From the NCBI GenBank assembly GCA_013377005.1, contig JACABE010000005.1, positions 1-64,000 on the forward strand: DNA of 64,000 nt. The letters run 5' to 3'. Every line of letters begins with the position of its first letter. Position 1 is the first letter of the stretch. Of this stretch, positions 20,904 to 31,409 are shown piece after piece. The position numbers and the translations under genes are program-made. The notes beneath the pieces are model-generated. The model saw only the letters and a program-made list of their open reading frames with translations, searched no databases and was not told where the DNA came from. The DNA comes from Bacteroidota bacterium. GTDB taxonomy: Bacteria; Bacteroidota; Bacteroidia; Bacteroidales; JACABE01.

Positions 20904-22007
20904 CTATATTATCACCAATTTCTTAGAATATGTATTTTTGTCAAGTTTGAATTTTATAAAATAAATGCCTTTAATCAGTTTTTCATTTAATACATTATAT
21001 GTTTGCTGATAAGAACCTTTTTCAATAAAACCTTTTTCAATAATTTTGACTTCTTTACCTGTTAAATCATAAAGTCTGATGTCAACTTCTGAGGATTTAT
21101 TCAGCGTATAAGAAATAGTGAATTTATTTATTGCAGGGTTTGGAAATACTTTTATAGTTTCACTTTCTGATACTGTTGATATTTTCTCAATCCCAACAGG
21201 TGTTAGATCTCTTACAGAATCAATATAGTTGATTGTAGTGGTAAATGCAGGTAAAACCCCAAAAGAAGTTTCAACGATTTCGAGTAAAGGAATTCCGTTG
21301 TTTTTGCCAACCCATTTGTATTCTGTAATATTTCTGATAACTGCTGGCATAGGGAAAGGTATAGTATCTAAACTTAAGCTATCTCTTTGATAGATTACTG
21401 ATTTCAATCTCAATACAGGAAATGTTCCATAAGGTGTTGTTAATGTTCCCCAACCATCCACTGTATTTTTACGCTTTTTTGTTTCATTAAAATAGCCTAT
21501 AGATGCTACATCAATAGTAGCAACTGAGCTTGAAGAATCAATATTTCCATAATTTAAAGGAAATTTATACAACCTATCTGCTGTGTTGTATTTTAATGGA
21601 AGTGGGATTCCATTTATTTGTGCTGCATAACCAACTAAATTGTAGGCACTACTTGAGTTTTTGTAGAAATTATATACATTGCTCATTTGAGCTACGCCTA
21701 AGTTTATATTTGCTTGTTTTAAAGCTTGGTCAGCACTTAAAATAAATGTTGGATAATAAAAAATAGATGTAGAAGAAACTGTAACAAAAGTATCAATACT
21801 TTGGCTAATAGGTGTAAGCGAAGAAAAATCCCAACTATAATTTGCTCCAGTAAGAGTATAATCTATACTTCCTGCAGTAAGAGCTGTACTTTTATTTATC
21901 ATATTGCCAGTAGAAGGCATATCTGTGTTTGTTACCGTAATCTGTTGTGAAATAGAAGTTAGATGAACATTAATGATAACCACCAAGAGAATAAATATTT
22001 TTTTCAT
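20904..22007 (-). CDS. Secreted protein with T9SS type A C-terminal sorting domain
   Basis: Signal peptide; C-terminal IKVFPNPAINKFTISYTLNKSSEVDIRLYDLTGKEVKII...GIYFIKFKLDKNTYSKKLVII. Confidence 0.88.
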   Translation of the reverse strand: MKKIFILLVVIINVHLTSISQQITVTNTDMPSTGNMINKSTALTAGSIDYTLTGANYSWDFSSLTPISQSIDTFVTVSSTSIFYYPTFILSADQALKQANINLGVAQMSNVYNFYKNSSSAYNLVGYAAQINGIPLPLKYNTADRLYKFPLNYGNIDSSSSVATIDVASIGYFNETKKRKNTVDGWGTLTTPYGTFPVLRLKSVIYQRDSLSLDTIPFPMPAVIRNITEYKWVGKNNGIPLLEIVETSFGVLPAFTTTINYIDSVRDLTPVGIEKISTVSESETIKVFPNPAINKFTISYTLNKSSEVDIRLYDLTGKEVKIIEKGFIEKGSYQQTYNVLNEKLIKGIYFIKFKLDKNTYSKKLVII

Positions 22008-22258
22008 ATTCTTTCATATTAATTGTTAGACAAAAATAAGCTTATTTTGCTCAAGATTAGTATTATTAAGAAATTTTAACTCGAAAACTTAATTCATTGT
22101 ATATTTACATCAAATTTTGTGCCGAAGGATATTAATCTATTTTGCATCTATATAATATAAAAGATTGATAACTTCAAAAGGTATCTTTTCTTTTATCAAT
22201 AATTACTAAATTTACGCTTGATTTAAGTATTTTAATTAATTTATAGGATATCATCTAA

Positions 22259-22807
22259 ATGAATGAATCGGCAATATTTCGTGAACTGATGGAAGTATAC
22301 AAAGACAAGGTTGTAAATACTTGTTATGGTTTTCTTCATAGCCGAGAGGATGCTGAAGATGTTGCGCAGGAAGTCTTTTTAGAAGTTTATCTGTCATATC
22401 AACGTTTCAGAGGAGAATCAAGTATTGCTACCTGGATTTATCGCATTGCAGTGAATAAATCTCTGGATGTCTGCAGAAAACGGAATACCCAAAAAAGGAT
22501 TGCTTTCTTTAAAAAATTGATTCATATTGATCATATCAATACCAAAGAAATTGTACAGTACGAAGATGATGCATTGACAATGATGGAAAACAGGGAGCGA
22601 ACAAAAGTTTTGTATCAGGCATTGGATTTAATACCACAAAATCAACGCATCGCCATTACCCTTTCGAAGTTTGAAGATTTGTCGATGCGCGAAATTTCGA
22701 AGGTAATGGATACCAGCGAATCGGCAGTGGAATCTTTATTATCCCGAGCTAAAGTTTCTTTAAAAAAACAACTCGAAAATTATTATAGAAATAATGAAAA
22801 TGTTTGA
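22259..22807 (+). CDS. ECF RNA polymerase sigma factor
   Basis: GFLHSREDAEDVAQEVFLEVYLSYQRFRGESSIATWIYRIAVNKSLD; region 4 LSKFEDLSMREISKVMDTSESAVESLLSRAKVSLKK. Confidence 0.95.
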   Translation: MNESAIFRELMEVYKDKVVNTCYGFLHSREDAEDVAQEVFLEVYLSYQRFRGESSIATWIYRIAVNKSLDVCRKRNTQKRIAFFKKLIHIDHINTKEIVQYEDDALTMMENRERTKVLYQALDLIPQNQRIAITLSKFEDLSMREISKVMDTSESAVESLLSRAKVSLKKQLENYYRNNENV

Positions 22808-22847
22808 AGGATATTGTAACATTTCACGTCAATATAAACATAAAGAT

Positions 22848-23171
22848 ATGAAAACACAAAATTACATACAAGAAGCAGAAGAAAGCATGATGTTGTTCGA
22901 GAAACCGGATAAAGTAAAAGCAAATCCATTTTTTGAAACTCGTCAGATGGCTTATATTGAAAAAAAATTACAATCAAAATCTGTTGTTTTTAATTTTCAG
23001 GCGATGCTCAAACCGATATTGATTGTATTTCTGATTGGTTTCAATGTAACAATTGTTTATTCTTATCTGCACAACTTACGTTTGTATAATGATACAAGAA
23101 CTATTGCCCTGATACAGCTTTCGGATAGCTATATGAGAAGCAGTGATTATTATTTATGTATTAAAAAATAA
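22848..23171 (+). CDS. Small single-TM protein, possible anti-sigma-like partner
   Basis: Directly follows ECF sigma; MKTQNYIQEAEESMMLFEKPDKVKANPFFETRQMAYIEKKL + one TM; start assigned at 22848. Confidence 0.55.
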   Translation: MKTQNYIQEAEESMMLFEKPDKVKANPFFETRQMAYIEKKLQSKSVVFNFQAMLKPILIVFLIGFNVTIVYSYLHNLRLYNDTRTIALIQLSDSYMRSSDYYLCIKK

Positions 23172-23182
23172 AAGGAGGATTT

Positions 23183-23662
23183 ATGAATTATTTTAAAGAA
23201 AAGAAATTTGCATTCTGGGCCATTGTTATTTTGGTTGTTTTAAATGTAGCTACTCTTAGTATGATATGGCTGCACAAACCACCACGCCCCTTTCCACCAC
23301 CGCCCCGTTCGGAAAAACTAATCCCTGACTTTGTAATCGCAGAATTAAAATTAAATGCAACTCAACAAATGGCATTTAATGAAAGCGAACAGCAGCAAAT
23401 GCGTAAAATTACACCCTTACTCGATAGTTTGCATCAATATAAACAACAGCTTTTTCTGTCAGCTTTCGAAAATAGCACAGATACTGCCAATATGAAAATC
23501 ATGATTCATCAGATTGGCTTGTTGGCAGAGAAAATTGATTTATATACTTTTTATCATGTCATTGAATTGGGAAACATCTGCAATGTAGAACAAAAACAAA
23601 TGCTGAAAGATCTCTTTATGGACATGGGTAAACTCAGACGAGGAGAACGAAAAGGGGAATGA
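23183..23662 (+). CDS. Spy/CpxP-like periplasmic protein (membrane-anchored)
   Basis: N-terminal TM, PPRPFPPPPR linker, LKLNATQQMAFNESEQQQMRKITPLLDSLHQYKQQL helical region. Confidence 0.7.
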   Translation: MNYFKEKKFAFWAIVILVVLNVATLSMIWLHKPPRPFPPPPRSEKLIPDFVIAELKLNATQQMAFNESEQQQMRKITPLLDSLHQYKQQLFLSAFENSTDTANMKIMIHQIGLLAEKIDLYTFYHVIELGNICNVEQKQMLKDLFMDMGKLRRGERKGE

Positions 23663-23962
23663 ACGCATGCCTATAGAGGGTTTTTGAATTATTAATTGTT
23701 AATTTTAATTTTAAATGAGAAGTAAATGGAAGAACGAAGGCAATATAACAAATTCAATTTTAAATTGTCCGTAGAACATAAACATTTAAAATAAAGAATA
23801 AGAAGTTAATCCCCTAAGGAAAATATTGAAATATAATCCAATATTTCTATTGATATTGATCTTATACGAATAAAATTCCTTACCTAAAAGATATTGTCTA
23901 AAAGGACAAAATATATTTAACAGAACATAAAAATATTAATAAACATTTTAATTATAAAACAT

Positions 23963-24436
23963 ATGAAAACAAAACAAATCTTAGCAATCATCGTGCTTTT
24001 TGTAATGGGCTTGCAGCTCTCATTAAATGCCCAGGAAAATAAAACAAAACCTGAACAACCCTGGCTTCAAAATCAACCTCAGGGGGAATTTAAAAACCAT
24101 TTACCTAATCCTCCACCTCCAGTACTTCCCGGTATCCCGAACCTAAATAAAGAACAATCGGAAAGTATTCATAAGCTTCAGATAACTCTAGCCATTGCAA
24201 AATTACCACTTGAAAACAATATCAGGGAAAAAGAAGCCAAGTTGCTGACCCTTTCTACGTTAAAAACACCTGATATGAAAGAAATTGAAAAACAAATCGA
24301 TGAAATAGGGTTTGTTAAAATTCAACTGGCCAAAATGCAGGCTGCCCATGATCTGGACATTCGGAAAATACTGGACGATGAACAAAGAATGATTTTTGAT
24401 AAAAGACCTCCAATGCTTGAACCAAGACCCTTCTAA
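23963..24436 (+). CDS. Secreted Spy/CpxP-like protein
   Basis: Signal peptide; LNKEQSESIHKLQITLAIAKLPLENNIREKEAKLLTL. Confidence 0.65.
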   Translation: MKTKQILAIIVLFVMGLQLSLNAQENKTKPEQPWLQNQPQGEFKNHLPNPPPPVLPGIPNLNKEQSESIHKLQITLAIAKLPLENNIREKEAKLLTLSTLKTPDMKEIEKQIDEIGFVKIQLAKMQAAHDLDIRKILDDEQRMIFDKRPPMLEPRPF

Positions 24437-24492
24437 TTATAACAGATTAAAAACTTTACTAACGTTTAATAATTCACAAGTTTAACAAATAT

Positions 24493-24526
24493 AAAGCGGA
24501 GTTATTTTTTCGAATAGCTCCGCTTT
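24493..24526 (+). terminator. Intrinsic terminator
   Basis: aaagcggagtta / tagctccgcttt stem followed by T-rich DNA. Confidence 0.75.
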
Positions 24527-24579
24527 TGTATTTTATTTTTATTAATATTACTTTTAAAACTTGATTTAAATAGTTGATA

Positions 24580-25077
24580 TTAATTGTTTAAAGTAATTAT
24601 TAGAATAATAAAATATATAAGAAAATAAGTATTTGTATATTCTAAGTCTGCTTTAGTAATTTCACGATTTCTTGATTTTATAAAATCACCTATATCATTA
24701 TATTTTTGTTTAAAAATAGGCTCTTCCTTGTTAATTAAGTAAAAAAGCCCTCTTATAATATGAAAATATGAAAAAAGAATAAATAAATTTAAAGCTATTT
24801 TCTTTTCTGATAATAATCTTAATTTAGAATAATGATCAATGTAATAAATTAAAACAACAATTACGAGCCAAAAAAGAAAATTTATAATTTTAGAAAAATC
24901 GATATATAAATAATTTGGCCAAGTTGGAATTACAGGGAGTCCAAATCGAATAAAAACAATTATGCAAGACAAATAGTAAAGTTGCTTTGGTAGTATATCT
25001 GGTAAGAATAAGAAAAGTAATAAAATAATAATAAATGGGATAGTATTAAGCAATTCAATTTTTGTAGGTTTCCTCAT
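24580..25077 (-). CDS. Hypothetical membrane protein
   Basis: Several hydrophobic segments, no family recognised. Confidence 0.55.
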   Translation of the reverse strand: MRKPTKIELLNTIPFIIILLLFLFLPDILPKQLYYLSCIIVFIRFGLPVIPTWPNYLYIDFSKIINFLFWLVIVVLIYYIDHYSKLRLLSEKKIALNLFILFSYFHIIRGLFYLINKEEPIFKQKYNDIGDFIKSRNREITKADLEYTNTYFLIYFIILIITLNN

Positions 25078-25092
25078 AAAAAATTAAAATAA

Positions 25093-26148
25093 TTATAGTT
25101 CTTCCTTGTAAAATAATTTGTAAAAATGCATGCCAGTGTTTTCATCAAAGCCTTTTTCTATCATTTCACGTTTACCATGTATATAAATATGAAAATTTTT
25201 ATCTAGTTTAATAACACTTTTCATAACCCGGCTTTGCTTTTTTACAGCTGTTTCTGAAATATCGAAATCATCGGCAATCTTGATTTCGTTTTCGTTTTCA
25301 TAATTTTGCTTGTATTGTTTGAAAGTTTCGATAATCTGTGGATGTTTCATTACATTCTCAGCAAAATTGTCAAGGCTAAATGTTTCATTTTCTTTAAAAA
25401 ACTGTAAGCTTTGGTTGAGCATATCGGCTTGGTCTGCTTTGGTAACATCGTACTCTTTCGGTAAGCTTTCAACTACAAAATTTTTGCATAGATTTAATGC
25501 ATTTTGGGTGTGATGATATTCATCTTCGCGGGTTTTAACATGCAAAAAATTATCAATCCAGTATTGAGCTTCGCTTCCTTTGCTGAGGTTGTCAACTAAA
25601 GCAACTACATAGCCTTTTTCTGCTTCGGTATTAAATATCAGACAACCTTTTTCTAATTTATTAATATTAATACCTGTTTCGCTATCAATTTTAAAACCAT
25701 CGCTACTTGGATATACTTTTAAATAAGTATCTCGGGTTTCTGATTTAAAAATCCCTATAGCATCCATGTTTTCGCCATCCAACATACAATCTTTAAAATA
25801 AGTAACATAGATTTCGCCATTTTTTATTTTTGGATGTACCGATTGTTCGTACAAATGCTTGGCAATATTTACCGACTGATTGAATAATTCCTGATTATCA
25901 GTAAAAATAGCACTTACATAGCTGTAAATTTCATTCAGTTTAATATCAGTATCATGGTATAGATTGAAATATTCATTCTGTTTGAATGGTGAGAAAAAAT
26001 ACTTGAGCAATAAGTTGTTAATTTCATCATCAGTTATAATAGGCGATTTGGAAAAGCGAATACCTTCTTCATTTAATTTATTACCAATTTTATGTAAAAT
26101 GGTATTTTCCAGTTTTGCAAAATCAGAATTTATCATAAATATATACAT
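25093..26148 (-). CDS. 37-kDa nucleoid-associated protein (NdpA/YejK-like)
   Basis: MLDGENMDAIGIFKSE, LEKGCLIFNTEAEKGYVVALVDNLSKGSEAQYWIDNFL typical of the NA37/NdpA family. Confidence 0.85.
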   Translation of the reverse strand: MYIFMINSDFAKLENTILHKIGNKLNEEGIRFSKSPIITDDEINNLLLKYFFSPFKQNEYFNLYHDTDIKLNEIYSYVSAIFTDNQELFNQSVNIAKHLYEQSVHPKIKNGEIYVTYFKDCMLDGENMDAIGIFKSETRDTYLKVYPSSDGFKIDSETGININKLEKGCLIFNTEAEKGYVVALVDNLSKGSEAQYWIDNFLHVKTREDEYHHTQNALNLCKNFVVESLPKEYDVTKADQADMLNQSLQFFKENETFSLDNFAENVMKHPQIIETFKQYKQNYENENEIKIADDFDISETAVKKQSRVMKSVIKLDKNFHIYIHGKREMIEKGFDENTGMHFYKLFYKEEL

Positions 26149-26188
26149 TTTTTGAGGGATGTAAAATTACATTTTTTAGCTTTAAATA

Positions 26189-26219
26189 AAAAATCCTGTC
26201 AGGTTTTGACAGGATTTTT
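26189..26219. terminator. Terminator downstream of groEL
   Basis: aaaaatcctgtca-ggttt-tgacaggattttt, perfect 13-bp stem. Confidence 0.85.
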
Positions 26220-26283
26220 ATGTTGTGTTTTAAAGATTTTAGTTTACTTTATAAACTTTCAATGTTATAACTTTACAAATGGA

Positions 26284-27942
<1,659 letters not shown>

Positions 27943-27959
27943 TTAATAATTCTTGTTGA

Positions 27960-28238
27960 TTAAACGATAGCGTAAATATCAGCTTCTTTCATAATAAGAT
28001 ATTCTTTTCCCTCGTAGGTGATTTCTGTTCCTGCATATTTACCATATAAAACATTGTCGCCAACTTTAACGGTCATGGGTTCATCTTTTTTTCCGTTGCC
28101 AACAGCAACAATAATACCTTTTTGTGGTTTTTCTTTTGCTGTGTCAGGAATAATAATTCCACCTGATGTTTTCATTTCAGCAGCAGCAGGCTCTATAATA
28201 ACTCTGTCTGCTAATGGTTTAATGTTTAATTTTGACAT
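27960..28238 (-). CDS. groS: Co-chaperonin GroES
   Basis: [42 protein letters not shown]. Confidence 0.99.
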   Translation of the reverse strand: MSKLNIKPLADRVIIEPAAAEMKTSGGIIIPDTAKEKPQKGIIVAVGNGKKDEPMTVKVGDNVLYGKYAGTEITYEGKEYLIMKEADIYAIV

Positions 28239-28300
28239 AATACTTAATGATTATTTGTTATACAATATGTTTTTATTTTTTTATTTGTCTGAATGCTATT

Positions 28301-28357
28301 ATCATTTTCTGTGCCATTCTGCTTTTAATCGAAAAACATGACAAAATGTCTGTTTTC
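28301..28357 (-). promoter_or_regulatory. groESL regulatory region: palindrome plus sigma-54-like TGGCAC-N6-TGAT
   Basis: AAAAACATGACAAAATGTCTGTTTT (28332-28356, + orientation); on - strand TGTCATGTTTTT then 15 nt then TGGCACAGAAAATGAT (28316 to 28301). Confidence 0.5.
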
Positions 28358-28379
28358 TGGAGTTTTTGTTCAAAAAAAA

Positions 28380-28407
28380 TGTCAGAAATGTAATACACTC
28401 TGACACT
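28380..28407 (-). terminator. Terminator downstream of secG
   Basis: On - strand TGTCAGAGTGTATTACATTTCTGACATTTTTTTT. Confidence 0.75.
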
Positions 28408-28429
28408 TTAATTGTATTTTTTGTATTTT

Positions 28430-28792
28430 TTATTTAACAGGAGCTTCGCCTGAAGGTTTTTCTTGAGCAGGTTTTTGCTGAGCCGGTGCCTGAGTTGCTG
28501 CATTGATAGGTGCTGTTGCATTTTCAGTAGACAATTCTGTTTTTAAAGTACCTTCCTGATTGTTGCGAGGAATAGCAAAAACAGAAACTAAACTTAAGAA
28601 AAGTAATACTACAGCTAATGTCCAAGTTGCTTTTTCCAAAAAATCGGCTGTTTTTCTAACACCCATAATTTGATTAGACGAGGCGAAACTAGATGCTAAA
28701 CCACCACCTTTTGAATTTTGAACCAAAACTATTAAGCCTATTAAGATACAAGTAATAAGTATCAATACTGAGATAAAAACATATAGTCCCAT
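28430..28792 (-). CDS. secG: Preprotein translocase subunit SecG
   Basis: VLVQNSKGGGLASSFASSNQIMGVRKTADFLEKATWTLA. Confidence 0.93.
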   Translation of the reverse strand: MGLYVFISVLILITCILIGLIVLVQNSKGGGLASSFASSNQIMGVRKTADFLEKATWTLAVVLLFLSLVSVFAIPRNNQEGTLKTELSTENATAPINAATQAPAQQKPAQEKPSGEAPVK

Positions 28793-28804
28793 TATATTTA
28801 TTTT

Positions 28805-29431
28805 TTATTGTTGATTACTAATATTTTTCAAAAATTTTATTCGGCTTGCAAAGAAACTACTTTTTTCGGGATTTTCCAAACTTAATTTTTCATAAATTTT
28901 TATTGCCTTTTTGTAATACCCCTGTTTTTCATATACAATAGCAAGCGTTTCACTTACAATATCATCATTTTCGACAAGACTATTTTTTTCAATATCAGAA
29001 GAAAATTCTTTATTGGGAAGTGGCGTATTGATTTTAGGTTTCTCTTTTAAAAATTTATCAATAATTATTTCTTTTTCAGAGTTATAAACTGTTGCGGAAA
29101 CTTCTTCGTTAGCTTCAATAATGTCATTAATAATTATTTCAGCAACAATTTCTTCTGAATTTGCTTGGGTTGTTATTTCTTTTTTTATACCGGAGGCTGA
29201 AAACGAGTTAATTGTTTTTTTTAGTATTTTACGACTAGGTATACATATTGCTGCAACTGACAGTTGTTTTTCGAAATCACTACTTTGAATTTGTTGCAAA
29301 TTTAAAGCTAAAAGTATTTGTAAACCTTGGCAAAAAGGGTATTTTGATGTTAGTTCAGTAATCTTTGGAATACTATTATTGCTTAATTTTCCCGGAAATT
29401 GCAAATATAGGATGTAATCATTTGGAGTCAT
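28805..29431 (-). CDS. Hypothetical protein with C-terminal TPR-like repeat
   Basis: [39 protein letters not shown]. Confidence 0.75.
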   Translation of the reverse strand: MTPNDYILYLQFPGKLSNNSIPKITELTSKYPFCQGLQILLALNLQQIQSSDFEKQLSVAAICIPSRKILKKTINSFSASGIKKEITTQANSEEIVAEIIINDIIEANEEVSATVYNSEKEIIIDKFLKEKPKINTPLPNKEFSSDIEKNSLVENDDIVSETLAIVYEKQGYYKKAIKIYEKLSLENPEKSSFFASRIKFLKNISNQQ

Positions 29432-29452
29432 AATAAAACTTTTAAATATTAA

Positions 29453-29959
29453 TTACCAATTAACCACTGCTTTGTTAAAGATATCATCTACCAGTTCTTT
29501 ATTTATTTCTTCAATCAATTTGCTTTCTAAAGACGATAAATTTTGTTGACTATCATACTCTCTATATCTGGAAAACGAAGTTTCAAAATCCTGTTTATTA
29601 TCTTTATTATTGGTAAATTTTACTTTTACTGTAATTGTTAATCGGTTTAGTGCAGCTAGTTGATTGGCTTGAACTGCCACAGCTTGAATCGAATAATCAG
29701 ATATTTCACCTTCAATATTCAAATCGCCGTTGGTTTTTAGTAAATTTAAATTAGTTTGTGCTGCAAATTTATCACGCAAAGCAAGCGTAAATGTTTGACT
29801 TAATGTTGGCTGAACCAATGATGCATTATTTGGAAATTGTATTATTGAAATTGATTTTACATCAGGAGATATAGATGCTCCTGTGAACGAATAGAATCCA
29901 CATCCATTAAATAAGATTGTTATAAGGATAATTGATAATATTTTAAAAACTTTACGCAT
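29453..29959 (-). CDS. lptE: LptE-like LPS assembly lipoprotein
   Basis: Lipobox LFNGCGFYSFTGASISPDVKSISIIQFPNNA; conserved position between sigma-54 regulator and TPR/secG genes. Confidence 0.85.
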   Translation of the reverse strand: MRKVFKILSIILITILFNGCGFYSFTGASISPDVKSISIIQFPNNASLVQPTLSQTFTLALRDKFAAQTNLNLLKTNGDLNIEGEISDYSIQAVAVQANQLAALNRLTITVKVKFTNNKDNKQDFETSFSRYREYDSQQNLSSLESKLIEEINKELVDDIFNKAVVNW

Positions 29960-29993
29960 TATTCAGACAATTATTGATACAAAAACTATTCGT

Positions 29994-31229
29994 TTAAATA
30001 TTTATCTCAAATTCTTTTAATTTTCTGTAGAGTGTTCTTTCAGAGATACCTAGCTCTGCAGCTGCTTTTTTGCGTTTCCCTTTATATTTCTCTACAGCTT
30101 TTTTTATCAAATCCATTTCTTTTTTTTGTAAAGATAGTATTTCTTCAACTTCTATGAAGTTTTTTGTTGATTCCTGAGTAGATTTTTCTTCAAATGTATG
30201 TTGAATTTCAAATTCTTTATCTTCATCAATAAAAGCATCAAATTCGGGGCTATATTTTTCAATAAAAGTATTCTTTTTGTGATTAATATTTGCATTTATA
30301 CCAGTTGTTTGCAAGATATCGGCAATAATCTTTTTTAAATCATGAATATCTTGTTTCATGTCGAAAAGAACTTTGTATAATAATTCCCTTTCAGAAAACC
30401 CTTTGGTAGCATCCGATTTATCAAGAAGTACCGGAAGTTCTCGAAAACTGGTTTCCGGTAAATATTTTTCGAGTGTTTCAAGTGTAATATCTCTATCTCG
30501 TTCAATAATGGATATCTGTTCGGTAATATTTTTAAGTTGACGAACATTGCCTTGCCAATGATAATTCATAAGGTATTGGCGAGCTTTATCATCAAGCTGC
30601 AAAGAAGGCATACGATACTTTTCTGCAAAATCGTTGGCAAACCTTCTAAATAATAAATCAATATCTTGCTTTCTGTCTTTTAGTGAAGGAATAGTAATAG
30701 GAACCGAATTAAGCCGATAATATAAATCTTCCCTGAATTTTCCTTTCTGTATGGCCTCAAGAATGTTTACATTAGTTGCTGCTACTACCCTAACATTTGT
30801 TTTTATGACCTTAGATGAACCAACTTTCATAAATTCTCCGGATTCAAGAACTCTAAGTAAACGAACCTGTGTAGAAAGTGGTAATTCTGCTACTTCGTCA
30901 AGAAAAATAGTGCCATTATTTGCTACTTCAAAATAGCCTTTACGCGCTTCATGTGCATCCGTAAAAGAACCTTTTTCGTGTCCAAATAATTCTGAATCTA
31001 TAGTTCCTTCTGGTATTGCACCACAGTTGATGGCAATATAGGGTCCATGTTTTCTGGCACTTAACTGATGAATAATCTTTGGGAAAACCTCTTTTCCAAC
31101 GCCACTTTCTCCTGTAATTAAAACTGTAATATCAGTAGGAGCTACTTGACAGGCTATCTCAATAGCTCTATCAAGTAATGGTGAGTTTCCTATAATTTCA
31201 AAACGTTGTTTGATTGCCTGAATATTCAT
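29994..31229 (-). CDS. Sigma-54-type AAA+ transcriptional activator, no N-terminal receiver domain
   Basis: GESGVGKEVFPKIIHQLSARKHGPYIAINCGAIPEGTIDSELFGHEKGSFTDA; NVRQLKN; C-terminal Fis-type HTH KRKKAAAELGISERTLYRKLKEF. Confidence 0.95.
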   Translation of the reverse strand: MNIQAIKQRFEIIGNSPLLDRAIEIACQVAPTDITVLITGESGVGKEVFPKIIHQLSARKHGPYIAINCGAIPEGTIDSELFGHEKGSFTDAHEARKGYFEVANNGTIFLDEVAELPLSTQVRLLRVLESGEFMKVGSSKVIKTNVRVVAATNVNILEAIQKGKFREDLYYRLNSVPITIPSLKDRKQDIDLLFRRFANDFAEKYRMPSLQLDDKARQYLMNYHWQGNVRQLKNITEQISIIERDRDITLETLEKYLPETSFRELPVLLDKSDATKGFSERELLYKVLFDMKQDIHDLKKIIADILQTTGINANINHKKNTFIEKYSPEFDAFIDEDKEFEIQHTFEEKSTQESTKNFIEVEEILSLQKKEMDLIKKAVEKYKGKRKKAAAELGISERTLYRKLKEFEINI

Positions 31230-31302
31230 TTTTATTGATTTTCAACGATATAATTCAAAAATTAAAGTAAAAAATTTGAATGTAAAATTAATATATTTTT
31301 TT

Positions 31303-31330
31303 GGATGTGTGACAAAATGTCATGTTTTTT
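31303..31330. promoter_or_regulatory. TGACAAAATGTCATGTTTTTT palindrome upstream of the AAA+ activator gene
   Basis: TGACA-AAA-TGTCA core identical to the core upstream of groES and equivalent to that upstream of htpG. Confidence 0.5.
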
Positions 31331-31352
31331 TAATTCAACCTATTTGTCTATA

Positions 31353-31397
31353 AAATAAGAAAGGAGATTTGTCTTAAACAAATCTCCTTTCTTATTT
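31353..31397 (-). terminator. Terminator downstream of sppA
   Basis: Perfect 20-bp stem aaataagaaaggagatttgt / acaaatctcctttcttattt with 5-nt loop. Confidence 0.9.
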
Positions 31398-31409
31398 CTT
31401 TTTTAATTA

